DNA of 64,000 bases from Streptomyces fildesensis (GTDB lineage Bacteria > Actinomycetota > Actinomycetes > Streptomycetales > Streptomycetaceae): positions 1 through 64,000 of the forward strand of contig NZ_JAAIKO010000042.1 of NCBI RefSeq assembly GCF_016107395.1, in the 5' to 3' direction. Position 1 is the stretch's first letter. Every line of letters begins with the position of its first letter. Shown one piece after another: positions 34,191 through 42,728 of the stretch. Position numbers and translations under genes: made by a program. The notes under the pieces are model-generated. The model was not told where the DNA came from. It ran no database searches and worked only from the letters and a program-made list of their open reading frames with translations.

Positions 34191-35306
34191 TCAGGCGGCG
34201 TCGAGTTCGGGGAAGACGACTTCGTCCAGGACCAGGTTGATGGCCACGGCGACCGGGACGGCGACCAGTGCTCCGACGATCCCGAGCAGGGCTCCTCCCG
34301 CGAGGACCGCGACCACGGTGACGAGGGGGTGGACGTCGACCGCGTAGCGCATCGCCCGGGGCATGATCAGGTAGTCCTCCAGCAGGCGGAAGGCGATGTA
34401 GAAACCCGCGGTGGCGACCGCGACCGGCCAGGACACCGACAGCGCCACCAGGCTCACGACCACACCCGCGATCGTTGAGCCGACCATCGGGATCATGTCC
34501 ATCACCGCGGTGAACACTCCCAGTGCCGCCGCGTACGGGACGCTCATCGGAGCGCACCACGCGAACGTGGCCACTCCGGCAATCGCGGACGTGGCCACGT
34601 TGCCGAGCATGAACCTGCCGATGCGCACCAGGATCTCCTCGGTGATCTCCTGGGTGCGGGCGCGGCGGCTGCCAGGGACCAACTGGTAGAAGAAGCGCTT
34701 GATGGCAGGCATGCCGGCCATGAAGTACACCGTCAGGGTCACGACCACGGCAGTCGCGGTGAGGGCGCTGACGACATACAGGCCGGCGCCCAACAGGCCG
34801 CCGAAGATGCTGGATCCGCCGCCGGAGCCGATCTGGGTCTTGGCCTTGTCCGTGAGGTGGTAGCGGTCCTCCAAGCGGCCCAGGGTCGACTGGTGGTCGT
34901 GCAATTGCTGCAGCCAGCCCGGCACCGCGTGGATGAGCGCTTCCACTTCGGTGACCACCGGGGGGACGACCACGGCGAGCAGGCCCGCCACGATCAGGAG
35001 CAACACGGCGCACACGATCAGCACCGCGCGCCCGCGCCGGTGCCCCCGCGCCACCAGCCACCCGACCAAGGGTTCCAGGCTGACCGCCAGCAAGAACGCC
35101 AGCACTACCAGCAGCAGCACCTGACTGGCCCGGAGCACCGCCTGCGCGACCTGCCACGCCAGGAAGGCCCCCAGGGTGAAGGTGAATCCGGCGACGAACC
35201 AGGACCTGCGCCGCATGCCCCGCACATTCAGCGCCGCCGGCCCCGACAGGCCTTGTGCTGGTGGTATCTCGACCGGGTCCTGCGCGGGCCCGGATATCGA
35301 CGACAT
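34191..35306 (-). CDS. AI-2E family transporter
   Basis: This 371-residue membrane protein has about eight helices. An N-terminal pair leads to the central cytoplasmic segment (VEALIHAVPGWLQQLHDHQ), and the C-terminal half contains the family pattern PMVGSTIAGVVVSLVAL and RLLEDYLIMPRAMRYAVDVH. ATG 35306 follows GAGGGCAG. The family includes TqsA-like exporters and sodium/proton antiporters, so the name does not prove autoinducer-2 transport. It stands between two damaged genes. Confidence 0.92.
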   Translation of the reverse strand: MSSISGPAQDPVEIPPAQGLSGPAALNVRGMRRRSWFVAGFTFTLGAFLAWQVAQAVLRASQVLLLVVLAFLLAVSLEPLVGWLVARGHRRGRAVLIVCAVLLLIVAGLLAVVVPPVVTEVEALIHAVPGWLQQLHDHQSTLGRLEDRYHLTDKAKTQIGSGGGSSIFGGLLGAGLYVVSALTATAVVVTLTVYFMAGMPAIKRFFYQLVPGSRRARTQEITEEILVRIGRFMLGNVATSAIAGVATFAWCAPMSVPYAAALGVFTAVMDMIPMVGSTIAGVVVSLVALSVSWPVAVATAGFYIAFRLLEDYLIMPRAMRYAVDVHPLVTVVAVLAGGALLGIVGALVAVPVAVAINLVLDEVVFPELDAA

Positions 35307-35448
35307 GATCTGCCCTCTGCTTTCTGCGACCCGCGGGGCATCGTCATCACTGCAGAGCGATCCCGGCGGCCTGCCACACACCCACCGCGAAGACATCACG
35401 GCCAACCGGTCGACTTCCCCCTCGGCACCCTTCCAGACGTGCAGCGAA

Positions 35449-35479
35449 AGGCCCGCCTCGCGCGATGCGGGGCGGGCCT
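35449..35479 (-). terminator. Terminator after the sigma-factor remnant
   Basis: AGGCCCGCC (35449-35457) and GGCGGGCCT (35471-35479) form a perfect 9-bp stem, 29 bp beyond the stop of the sigma-factor remnant. Confidence 0.6.
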
Positions 35480-35507
35480 GCGTGATCTCGCGGCTACGGG
35501 AGCGGAA

Positions 35508-35806
35508 TCAGGTGGTGGCCTCTGCGAGCATTCCTTGCCGCAAGCGGTCCAGGACCTTGGTCAGGAGTCTGCTGACGTGCATCTGAGAGATGCCGAGCTC
35601 GACGCCGATCTGCGCCTGGGTCATCTCGTCGCCGAAACGCATCTGCAGGATGCGCAGGTCGCGCTCACCCAGCTGCGCCATGAGCGGCTTGAGAACGTGC
35701 AGGCGTCCTTCGGAGCGACCTTCCCGGCATCCTCCACCCAAGGCAGATCTGCCACCGTCGCAACGTGAGTGGCCGGGGAGGCTATCGCTGCGGATGCAGT
35801 GGCCAT
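35508..35806 (-). pseudogene. SigB/SigF-type sigma factor with internal deletion
   Basis: From ATG 35806 the first frame gives MATASAAIASPATHVATVAD and LPWVEDAGKVAPKDA, the typical N-terminus of SigB-like factors. At about 35700 it jumps into another frame reading LHVLKPLMAQLGERDLRILQ, MRFGDEMTQAQIGVELGISQ and MHVSRLLTKVLDRLRQ, which is region 4 with its HTH. Regions 1.2 to 3, some 150 residues, are missing. The two ends are fused out of frame, so neither core binding by region 2 nor promoter recognition is possible. Confidence 0.8.
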
Positions 35807-36022
35807 GAGTTGACTCCCGGAGTGTGGTGGCTGCCTGGCGTGCTGAAGCTGCGGATACCCGGTATCACCCCAGCCATTCCCGCCGCACGCCGAACATCTG
35901 TTCCGAGATGCATTTCGGCGCGTGTCGCGCACGGACGAAAGCCGCACCGGGTTCATTGCAGAAAGCGTCTGCTGGTGGCCGAAGAGAGGGCTGCAGGGAC
36001 CCCGTTACCGTGCTCCTGGTGG
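35807..36022. other. Short intergenic region
   Basis: This stretch of 216 bp lies between the sigma-factor remnant and the pyruvate oxidase stop. It carries the old sigma promoter region. No gene seen. Confidence 0.3.
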
Positions 36023-37753
36023 TCAGCCCTCGTGGCTCTGGAGGAGTTCCTTGACCTTGGCGATGGCGAAGCCCCAGCCCTGCTGGACGGTGGGCTTGCC
36101 GGGGACGGCGACTTCTTGCGGGTTGGTCAGTACGTCGAGGAGGACCGGCCCCGGGGTGGCGAAGGCGCGGCGGACGCTGTCGGTGAGGGTGCCGGGGTCG
36201 GTGACGCGGATGCCGGTCAGGCCGAGGGCGGTGGCGACCGCGGCGAAATCGGGGTTGTCGAGCTCGGTGCCGAACTCGGCCAGTCCGGCCTGTTCCTGTT
36301 CGAGTTTGACCATGCCCAGACGGCGGTTGTCGAAGACGACCAGCTTCACCGGCAACTGATACGTCTTGATGGTCATCAAGTCGCCGAGCAGCATGCTCAG
36401 TCCGCCGTCGCCGCAGAACGCGACGACCTGGCGGCCCGGTGCCCACAGCTGTGCGCCCAGCGCCTGGGGCATGGCATTGGCCATGGAGCCGAGGTTGTAG
36501 GACCCGATCAGACGGCGGTCACCATGCATCGTCACGAAGCGGGACAGCCACACGGTGGCCATACCGGTGTCGGAGGTGAAGATCGCGTCGTCGTCGGCGC
36601 ACGCGTCGACCGCGGCGGCCAGAGCTTCGGGCCGGATGTCGTGGTCGGGGTTGTCCAGTGCGCTGCGCAGCCGTCCGGTCCAGCGCTTGGTGTCGTGCGC
36701 GGGTTCGGCCAGGCGCTGCTGGCCATCGTGCCAGGTGGCGAAGTGCTTGCGCGCGGTATCGAGGTGCGCGCGGTCGGGCTTGGCGTCCAGGTGAGGTAGC
36801 AGGGCGCGCAGGGTGGCGCCGGTGTCGCCGGCCAGTCCTGCGTCGATGGGTACACGCCGCCCGAGGTTCTGTTCCTGGGTGTCGATCTGGACGACGCGGC
36901 AGCCGGTGGGGTACCAGTCGCGGTAGGGGAAGTCGGTGCCGAGCATGAGCAGGGTGTCGCACTCGTCGAGTGCGCCGGCCGCGGCGGGATTGCCGATCAA
37001 GCCGGTCTGGCCGACCTGGTAGGGGTTGTCGCCCTCGAAGCCCTCCTTGGCCTTGAGGGTGAGCACCATGGGCGCGCCAATGTGCTCGGCCAGTGCCAGG
37101 ACTTCCTCGCGGGCGTCGCGGGCACCGCGTCCCACCAGCAGGGTCACCTTGGACGCGGCGTTGATGATCTCGGCCGCCTGCAGGATGCCGGGCTCATCGG
37201 GGCGGGTGAGCTGGCGGGTGCGGGGGAAGCGGGCGGGACGGTCCTGCGTCAGCTCCTGGTCGCCCAGGTCGCCGGGCACTGTCAGGACCGCAACCCCGCC
37301 GTGGCCGACCGCGGCGCGCACAGCCGCCTCCAGGAGACGGGGCATCTGGTCGGGTGAGGTGACGGTGGCGCGGTAGACGGCGACGTCGCGGAACAGCAGG
37401 TCGTTGTCGACCTCCTGGAAGTAGTCGCTGCCCATTTCGGCCAGCGGTACCTGTCCGGCGATGGCCAGCACGGGAGTGCGGCTCTTCGCGGCGTCGTAAA
37501 GGCCGTTGAGCAGGTGGATCGCGCCCGGCCCGACGGTGCCCATGCACACACCCAGAGTCCCGGAAAGCTGGGACTGCGCGCTCGCGGCGAACGCGGCGGC
37601 CTCCTCATGGCGGCACCCCACCCACTCCAGACCATCGGTGGTGCGGATGGCGTCGGTCAGCGGGTTCAACGCGTCGCCGACCACGCCGAAGACGTGACCG
37701 ACCTCCAGTTCCTGCAGGGCGTCGATGATCACACGGGCCACAGTGCGTGCCAC
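36023..37753 (-). CDS. poxB: Thiamine-diphosphate-dependent pyruvate oxidase/dehydrogenase
   Basis: This 576-residue enzyme has the three-domain pattern of ThDP enzymes. The N-terminal pyrimidine-binding domain carries the catalytic Glu in RHEEAAAFAAS, the middle domain is FAD/nucleotide-binding, and the C-terminal pyrophosphate domain has GDGGLSMLLGDLMTIKTYQL followed by FDNRRLGMVKLEQ. It matches PoxB-like pyruvate:quinone oxidoreductases, which convert pyruvate to acetate and CO2. GTG 37753 follows GGAGGA. It is 62 bp downstream of an FMN glutamate-synthase-like gene. A pairing with stress genes suggests use in stationary or acid stress. Confidence 0.93.
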   Translation of the reverse strand: MARTVARVIIDALQELEVGHVFGVVGDALNPLTDAIRTTDGLEWVGCRHEEAAAFAASAQSQLSGTLGVCMGTVGPGAIHLLNGLYDAAKSRTPVLAIAGQVPLAEMGSDYFQEVDNDLLFRDVAVYRATVTSPDQMPRLLEAAVRAAVGHGGVAVLTVPGDLGDQELTQDRPARFPRTRQLTRPDEPGILQAAEIINAASKVTLLVGRGARDAREEVLALAEHIGAPMVLTLKAKEGFEGDNPYQVGQTGLIGNPAAAGALDECDTLLMLGTDFPYRDWYPTGCRVVQIDTQEQNLGRRVPIDAGLAGDTGATLRALLPHLDAKPDRAHLDTARKHFATWHDGQQRLAEPAHDTKRWTGRLRSALDNPDHDIRPEALAAAVDACADDDAIFTSDTGMATVWLSRFVTMHGDRRLIGSYNLGSMANAMPQALGAQLWAPGRQVVAFCGDGGLSMLLGDLMTIKTYQLPVKLVVFDNRRLGMVKLEQEQAGLAEFGTELDNPDFAAVATALGLTGIRVTDPGTLTDSVRRAFATPGPVLLDVLTNPQEVAVPGKPTVQQGWGFAIAKVKELLQSHEG

Positions 37754-37815
37754 GGAATAATCCTCCGGTTCGTCAGGCGGTCGAGCAGGGAAACGGGCCG
37801 GCAGGGCCAGCCGGG

Positions 37816-39399
37816 TCAGACGGTGAAGCGGTCGGGGTCCGCGGCCTTCCAGTCCGCCGCCCAGAATTCCGGCGCCTGGTGGATCAGCTCGCCCGGCGCC
37901 AGGGGCGGGTACAGCTCGGCGTACGAGCGGACGATGACGGAGTCGATGCGGCGGCGCAGCATGTGCGGGGCCAGGCCTGAGGGTTCGTCCACGCCCATCG
38001 ACGCCATGATCTGCAGGGCGCTCTTGACGGTCGCTTCCTGGAAGCGCTGGACCCGCCGGGACTTGTCGCCGACGTCCAGGGCGCGTGCCCGGCGCGGGTC
38101 CTGGGTGGTCACCCCGGTCGGGCAGGTGTTGGTGTGGCACCGCTGGGCCTGGATGCAGCCCACCGCGAACATCATCGCCCGGGCGGCGTTGGTGTAGTCG
38201 GCCCCCTGAAGGAGACGCTTGACCAGGTCACTGCCGGTGGCGACCTTGCCACTGGCCCCGATCTTGATCCGGTCCCGCAGGCCCGTACCGACCAGGGCCT
38301 GGTGGACCGTGGTCAGGCCGTCCGTCAGGGGCATGCCCAGATTGTCGGCGAACTCCAGGGGCGCGGCCCCGGTCCCGCCCTCGGCACCATCGACGATGAT
38401 GAAGTCGGGTGTGACGCCCTCGTCCAGCATCGCCTTGCACACCGCCAGGAACTGGCTTCGGGAGCCGAGGCACAGTTTGAACCCGGTCGGCTTGCCGCCG
38501 GACAGCTCCCGCATCCGGGCCACGAAGGCAACCAGTTCGCGCGGGGTGGAGAAGACCTGGTGGTAAGGCGGGGAGATGATGGTCCTGCCTTGCGGGACGC
38601 CTCGGACCTGGGCTATCTCCGCGTTGACCTTGGTGCCGGGCAGCACCCCGCCGATTCCGGGCTTGGCCCCCTGACTCAGCTTGAGAGACACGCACCGGAC
38701 CTGCTCGTGCGCGGCCTTGTCGGCGAACATCGCGGGGTCGAAGCCGCCCTGATCGGTACGGCAGCCGAAATACCCGGTACCGATCTCCCAGACCAGGTCC
38801 CCGCCCGGCCGCAGGTGGTACTCCGACAGGCCACCCTCACCGGTGTCGTGGGCGAAACCGCCCAACGCGGCACCGGTGTTCAACGCGAGGATCGCGTTCG
38901 AGGACAGGGAGCCGAAACTCATCGCGGAAACGTTCAGCAACGCCATGTCGTAGGGCTGCTTGCAGCCCGGGCCGCCGACCCGCACCCGCGGCACATCCGT
39001 ACGCACCGGGTGCGGGGCCATCGATGGGACCAGGAACTCGCTTCCCGTCGCGTACAGGTCCTGCTCCGTGCCGAAGGGCTCCTCGGCGTCGGTTCCCTTG
39101 GCACGCTCGTAGACGATGCTGCGGGTGTCCCGGTCGAACGGCCTGCCGTCGACGTTGCGTTCCACGAAGTACTGCTGCATCTCAGGGCGGATGCCCTCCA
39201 GGGCGAACCGCAGATGACCCAGCACCGGATAGTTCCGCAGCACCGAATGCCTTCGCTGCACCAGATCCCACACCGCAAGCACCAGCAAAGCCGTCAGCGG
39301 TCCCCCGGCAAACCACCACCACGGCGAGGCCACCAGCGCCAAAGCGGCACCGGCGACAGCAAGACAACCCAGCAACGCGACCCACAGCATCCTCAGCAC
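37816..39399 (-). CDS. FMN-binding glutamate-synthase-like protein
   Basis: This 527-residue protein is the stand-alone GltS central/FMN domain type. Two N-terminal membrane helices (about 3-46) anchor it. A (beta/alpha)8 FMN barrel with GEGGLSEYHL, KLSQGAKPGIGG and DGAEGGTGAAPLEFADNLG follows. The 3Fe-4S motif has Cys415, Cys421 and Cys426 (CIQAQRCHTNTC). No glutaminase domain is present, so glutamate synthesis is unlikely. It may be a membrane redox enzyme of unknown substrate. It is adjacent to pyruvate oxidase, which passes electrons to the membrane, but a link is not shown. Confidence 0.9.
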   Translation of the reverse strand: MLRMLWVALLGCLAVAGAALALVASPWWWFAGGPLTALLVLAVWDLVQRRHSVLRNYPVLGHLRFALEGIRPEMQQYFVERNVDGRPFDRDTRSIVYERAKGTDAEEPFGTEQDLYATGSEFLVPSMAPHPVRTDVPRVRVGGPGCKQPYDMALLNVSAMSFGSLSSNAILALNTGAALGGFAHDTGEGGLSEYHLRPGGDLVWEIGTGYFGCRTDQGGFDPAMFADKAAHEQVRCVSLKLSQGAKPGIGGVLPGTKVNAEIAQVRGVPQGRTIISPPYHQVFSTPRELVAFVARMRELSGGKPTGFKLCLGSRSQFLAVCKAMLDEGVTPDFIIVDGAEGGTGAAPLEFADNLGMPLTDGLTTVHQALVGTGLRDRIKIGASGKVATGSDLVKRLLQGADYTNAARAMMFAVGCIQAQRCHTNTCPTGVTTQDPRRARALDVGDKSRRVQRFQEATVKSALQIMASMGVDEPSGLAPHMLRRRIDSVIVRSYAELYPPLAPGELIHQAPEFWAADWKAADPDRFTV

Positions 39400-39474
39400 A
39401 CCACGCGCCTACCCCGATCGCGCAGATCAAGCGGTCCTGTGTGGCCGCTTCCGGGTCGGCGTCGGGGACCGGGC

Positions 39475-39502
39475 CGTCCGGCGGCTGTGGGGCCGCCGGA
39501 CG
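39475..39502 (-). terminator. Terminator after carbonic anhydrase
   Basis: CGTCCGGCGGC (39475-39485) and GCCGCCGGACG (39492-39502) form a perfect 11-bp stem with a 6-nt loop, 28 bp beyond the carbonic anhydrase stop. Confidence 0.75.
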
Positions 39503-39530
39503 CACACGACGTGCCGGTGATGGTGCTCGT

Positions 39531-40181
39531 TCAGGCGCCTGGCCCCGTGGCAATCGCTTCCGTCGGCAGGCCGCGGGCTGCGAGGCGTCGAGCACTGCCG
39601 TCGGCCAACCGGTAGGACAGCCCCACCACGGCGGTCCGTCCGGTGGCGACACCGTCTGCGAGCACCCGCGAGCGGTCCAGGAGGAGATCCACGGTCTGCC
39701 GTACGTGCTCGGCGATGAAGTCGTCGTCCCCGGTGAGCCCGGCGGCGCGGGCGGCCAGGACGCTCGGCGTGACGCGCTCTATGACGTCACGCACATACCC
39801 CGTGGTCCCCAGGCCGTCGACGAGGGCGGCACGGGTGGCCGCGACCGCACCGCACGAGTCGTGGCCCAGCACCACGACCAGCGGGCAGTCCAGCACACTC
39901 ACCCCGTACTCGATGCTCCCCAGCACCTCCGGCCCCGCCACATGGCCGGCAGTACGGACCACGAAGAGGTCACCCAGGCCCCGATCGAAGATGATCTCTG
40001 CGGCCAGACGGGAGTCGGAGCAGCCGAACAGCACGGCGAACGGACGCTGGCCGGCCGCGGTCTCAGCGCGGCGCGCGGCGTCCTGGTTGGGGTGTTGCAG
40101 CTCGCCGGCAACAAAACGCTGGTTGCCGGCCAGCAGCAGCTCGAAGGCTTCGGAGGGAGTCAGGATCGGGGCCTCAGTCAT
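39531..40181 (-). CDS. Beta-class carbonic anhydrase
   Basis: This 216-residue protein has the beta-carbonic anhydrase zinc site: Cys54 in LFGCSDSR with Asp56 and Arg58, then His107 and Cys110 in VVLGHDSCGAV. These four ligands or partners define the class. Conserved RTAGHVAGPEVLGSIEYGV lies between. It interconverts CO2 and bicarbonate in the cytoplasm and may serve pH homeostasis together with the decarboxylating pyruvate oxidase nearby (inference). The ATG at 40181 gives the usual length. Confidence 0.95.
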   Translation of the reverse strand: MTEAPILTPSEAFELLLAGNQRFVAGELQHPNQDAARRAETAAGQRPFAVLFGCSDSRLAAEIIFDRGLGDLFVVRTAGHVAGPEVLGSIEYGVSVLDCPLVVVLGHDSCGAVAATRAALVDGLGTTGYVRDVIERVTPSVLAARAAGLTGDDDFIAEHVRQTVDLLLDRSRVLADGVATGRTAVVGLSYRLADGSARRLAARGLPTEAIATGPGA

Positions 40182-40333
40182 AGCAGCAGGCTACGACCAG
40201 CCCCAGCCCACCACCTCACAAGGGTCCGCCAAAGGAAGCTCCGGTGCGGTGACCGGGAGACGGATGGTCCTGGGGTCACCAGGCCACCCCAGCCGCTCTC
40301 GGATCGCAGGGGCTGAATCTGCGGAAGGCGACG

Positions 40334-40462
40334 TCAATGGCGGCCGTGTGCGCTGTCCGAGGCGCCGCCGAAAAGCCTGGCGATCAGGCGGAAGGGCAGC
40401 GAGACCACAGTGGCGATGGCTGAACCGATGCTTCGCAGGGCATCTGCGATGGCCTTCAACAT
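40334..40462 (-). CDS. LPFR-motif small protein
   Basis: A 42-residue open frame starts at ATG 40462 after a clear GGAGGCACG ribosome binding site. It encodes MLKAIADALRSIGSAIATVV followed by SLPFRLIARLFGGASDSAHG and a short end. The amphipathic N-terminal helix and LPFRxxARLFGGAS motif are characteristic of small proteins found across Streptomyces and named after the LPFR motif. Function is unknown; membrane association is likely. It stands alone. Confidence 0.8.
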   Translation of the reverse strand: MLKAIADALRSIGSAIATVVSLPFRLIARLFGGASDSAHGRH

Positions 40463-40587
40463 GAGAACGTGCCTCCAGTCATGCACCACACGCCGAGACG
40501 TCGCTGAGATGTGAACGCCGCCGAATCCCGGGCCAGCGGCGGGGCGGGCGCCCGGAATCCCCCTATGGATCATCACGAGCTGATAGA

Positions 40588-40636
40588 GAGGTGAGGTGGG
40601 CGGGCCCGGGCGGCGAAGCCCGGACCCGCTCACCTC
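40588..40636 (-). terminator. Imperfect long hairpin, likely terminator
   Basis: GAGGTGAG (40588-40595) pairs with CTCACCTC (40629-40636), and an inner GGGCCCGGGC/GCCCGG section adds to the stem. It is about 55 bp beyond the stop of the minus-strand gene at 40692. Confidence 0.5.
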
Positions 40637-40691
40637 CTCAGAGCAGCCCGCGATGACCGTCAGGAGCGACGGTGCTCTGACGACGCTGCGA

Positions 40692-41015
40692 TCAGCGGCC
40701 GAGGGCCTTTATGAGTTCGGCCTTGCGCATGGAGGAACGACCCTCGATGCGGCGACGCCGGGCTTCTGCGTACAGCTGGTCGTAAGTGCGGCTGGCCGGC
40801 CCGGTGTGGGAGCTCAGGCCGCTGCGCCGCGCCGCGGGGGTGTTCTTGTGCGAGGTGCGAGCGATGGTGCGCGCCGCACTCACCGGAGCGCGATCCTTGC
40901 TCACCGCGCGGGTGGTGACCTTCTTGGTGCGTGGTGCGCTCACGCCCCGCTTGGTCGAGCCGGCCTTGATGCGCTCGTTCTGCCGTTTCCCCTTGGCGGT
41001 GGAACCTTGCGGCAT
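40692..41015 (-). CDS. Rho-N/SAP-like basic protein (annotated as plasmid stabilisation type)
   Basis: This 107-residue, very basic protein starts at ATG 41015 with CAGGAGGCAGAC upstream. Residues 1-65 are Lys/Arg/Thr/Ser-rich and likely disordered (KGKRQNERIKAGSTKRG). The C-terminal 40 residues (TYDQLYAEARRRRIEGRSSM, then RKAELIKALGR) form a Rho N-terminal or SAP-like helical domain that binds nucleic acid. Similar actinobacterial proteins are often labelled plasmid stabilisation proteins, without evidence of plasmid function. A nucleoid or stress role is possible. Confidence 0.75.
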   Translation of the reverse strand: MPQGSTAKGKRQNERIKAGSTKRGVSAPRTKKVTTRAVSKDRAPVSAARTIARTSHKNTPAARRSGLSSHTGPASRTYDQLYAEARRRRIEGRSSMRKAELIKALGR

Positions 41016-41374
41016 GTCTGCCTCCTGATATCGCGAGTGGTTGGAGCCGCTCGGTTCTGTCCGGCGGTCCCCGCCGATCGTCGCGTCCGTCGATGAGCCC
41101 GGCATCCTGGGTGACGCCATTCGGGGTGGCGCAGCGACATGGGGACCGTGCCGGTACCAGTCCCAGGGGAACCTCGACGTCGACCTTCTGGCAGTCGTCA
41201 GCCGGTCCGACGTGGGATACAGCGATGGCAGCTGACGAGCCTGCGGTTGAGGTTCCTGGAGCGGAGGCTGGAGGTGCCACCTGGACGTCCACCGGAGTGC
41301 GATCCGCCGCAGAGCCCAAACCGCTGGCCGGCCAGGACCCATTCCGTCATGCTCGGGACCTGAGCCGGATCGGC
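41016..41374. other. Intergenic region, no gene recognised
   Basis: This 359-bp stretch separates the Rho-N-like gene from the ATP-grasp cassette. All frames are open by composition only. The left end carries the promoter and ribosome binding site of the Rho-N-like gene. Nothing else seen. Confidence 0.35.
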
Positions 41375-42661
41375 TCACTGATCCCCGTCCTCACGGGATG
41401 GGGCGAAGAGCAGGGCGAACTGACGGTCGAGTTGGCGGACACAGTCGGGGTCTGGCGCAGTGATCGCATAGCGCCAGCTCATACCGTCAGCGGGGTCGTC
41501 CGCGTACAGCAGCACACCTGCACCGGTGCCGGGATCGTAGGCCAGGCCCGCTGCCGCCAGGAGATCTACAGCCTCGGGGAACGTGTACACGCGGTCGGCG
41601 CGACGAGTCCCCATCAGCCAAGCGGGCGTCGGGGAGGACGGAAGCAGCCGGGTGATCATGGCGTGCGGGGTCGTGGTCGCCGTGCGCCGCACGTTCGCCT
41701 CGGTGGCGTACAGCCCACCCTGCCGGGTGACCAAGGCATCAATGCTGTAGGGGCCTCGGTAGCCTCGCGCGGCGAGGTAGTCGCCCAGATCGAGGCCCCA
41801 CCGCTCCAGCTTCTTCACGGTGTATTCGGGCACGTCGGCCAGTGGTGAGCGGTAGCCGGTGAAGGCACCGTCGCGGGTGCTCATCTCTCCACTGAACAGC
41901 ATGCGGGGCTCTTGTTCCCCGGTATGGAACTGGGCGCTGACCGATCTGCAGTGGGCGAGGTATTCCTCGACCACCCATTGGCCGGCGGCGGGTTCCGCGG
42001 CCAGGGGCAGATCTCTGCCACTGATGAACCGCAGACCGTGGCCACCTGCGGAGCGGTCCGGTTTCACGACGATGTCCTGGTAGGCGCCGATGAGTTCGCG
42101 GGCCACGGCCGGGAGCCGCGAGCCATCGCAGAGCTGTCCGTCGGGCAGCCGCATCCCCAGATCCTGTGCTGCGGTCCGGAAACCCGCTTTGGTGTTGAGG
42201 AGCGCGGTGACAGCAACAGCGTCCGGGCCCGCCGCCCGAGTGCTGAGATCGTAGGGCGAGATCGGGATGTCGAGCTCCGCCGCGAGTGCCACCGTCGCGC
42301 TGTCCAGAGCAGTGGGCAAGAGGCGGTATCCGGGCCGCTGTGCAACGAGGTCGCGCAGCGATGTGAGCGCGCGGGTGGACCGCACGGTGTCGGCCATCGC
42401 CGCCCCCGCGACATCCGGAACGGTGAGGATGCTGATCGCGTCGATCGGCATGTCCAGCACGGAGCAGGCGTAGCGGATGAATGCCGGCGACAGCGGGACC
42501 GGGGTGAGCAGCACATCCCCTGGGCGCGCAAGCCAGATTTCACGGGGAGCCTGGAGCGACCACTGCCGGAGTATCGCGCTCTGTTCAAGGTCTATGGCTG
42601 TGTCGGAGGCGAAGTTCGCCAGAATGACCAACGGTCTGTCGCGTGGGCGGGGTGGCAGCAT
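41375..42661 (-). CDS. ATP-grasp domain protein
   Basis: This 428-residue protein has an N-terminal Rossmann-like pre-ATP-grasp domain (LVILANFASDTAIDLEQSAI onward) and an ATP-grasp core. The core shows the lysine strand DIVVKPDRSAGGHG, the EEY hinge and metal-binding acidic/Asn residues in YATEANVRRTATTTPH. Such enzymes join a carboxylate to an amine using ATP, making peptides or modified amino acids. ATG 42661 follows GAGGAG and replaces an upstream GTG. It is the last gene of a cassette with a haem-oxygenase-like oxidase, CDGSH protein and methyltransferase. Substrates are unknown. Confidence 0.85.
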   Translation of the reverse strand: MLPPRPRDRPLVILANFASDTAIDLEQSAILRQWSLQAPREIWLARPGDVLLTPVPLSPAFIRYACSVLDMPIDAISILTVPDVAGAAMADTVRSTRALTSLRDLVAQRPGYRLLPTALDSATVALAAELDIPISPYDLSTRAAGPDAVAVTALLNTKAGFRTAAQDLGMRLPDGQLCDGSRLPAVARELIGAYQDIVVKPDRSAGGHGLRFISGRDLPLAAEPAAGQWVVEEYLAHCRSVSAQFHTGEQEPRMLFSGEMSTRDGAFTGYRSPLADVPEYTVKKLERWGLDLGDYLAARGYRGPYSIDALVTRQGGLYATEANVRRTATTTPHAMITRLLPSSPTPAWLMGTRRADRVYTFPEAVDLLAAAGLAYDPGTGAGVLLYADDPADGMSWRYAITAPDPDCVRQLDRQFALLFAPSREDGDQ

Positions 42662-42728
42662 GGCCAACTCCTCGTTCACTACGGTGAATCATGGGTGCCC
42701 TGCCGGCGGGCGCACTTTCCGGTCGGGC

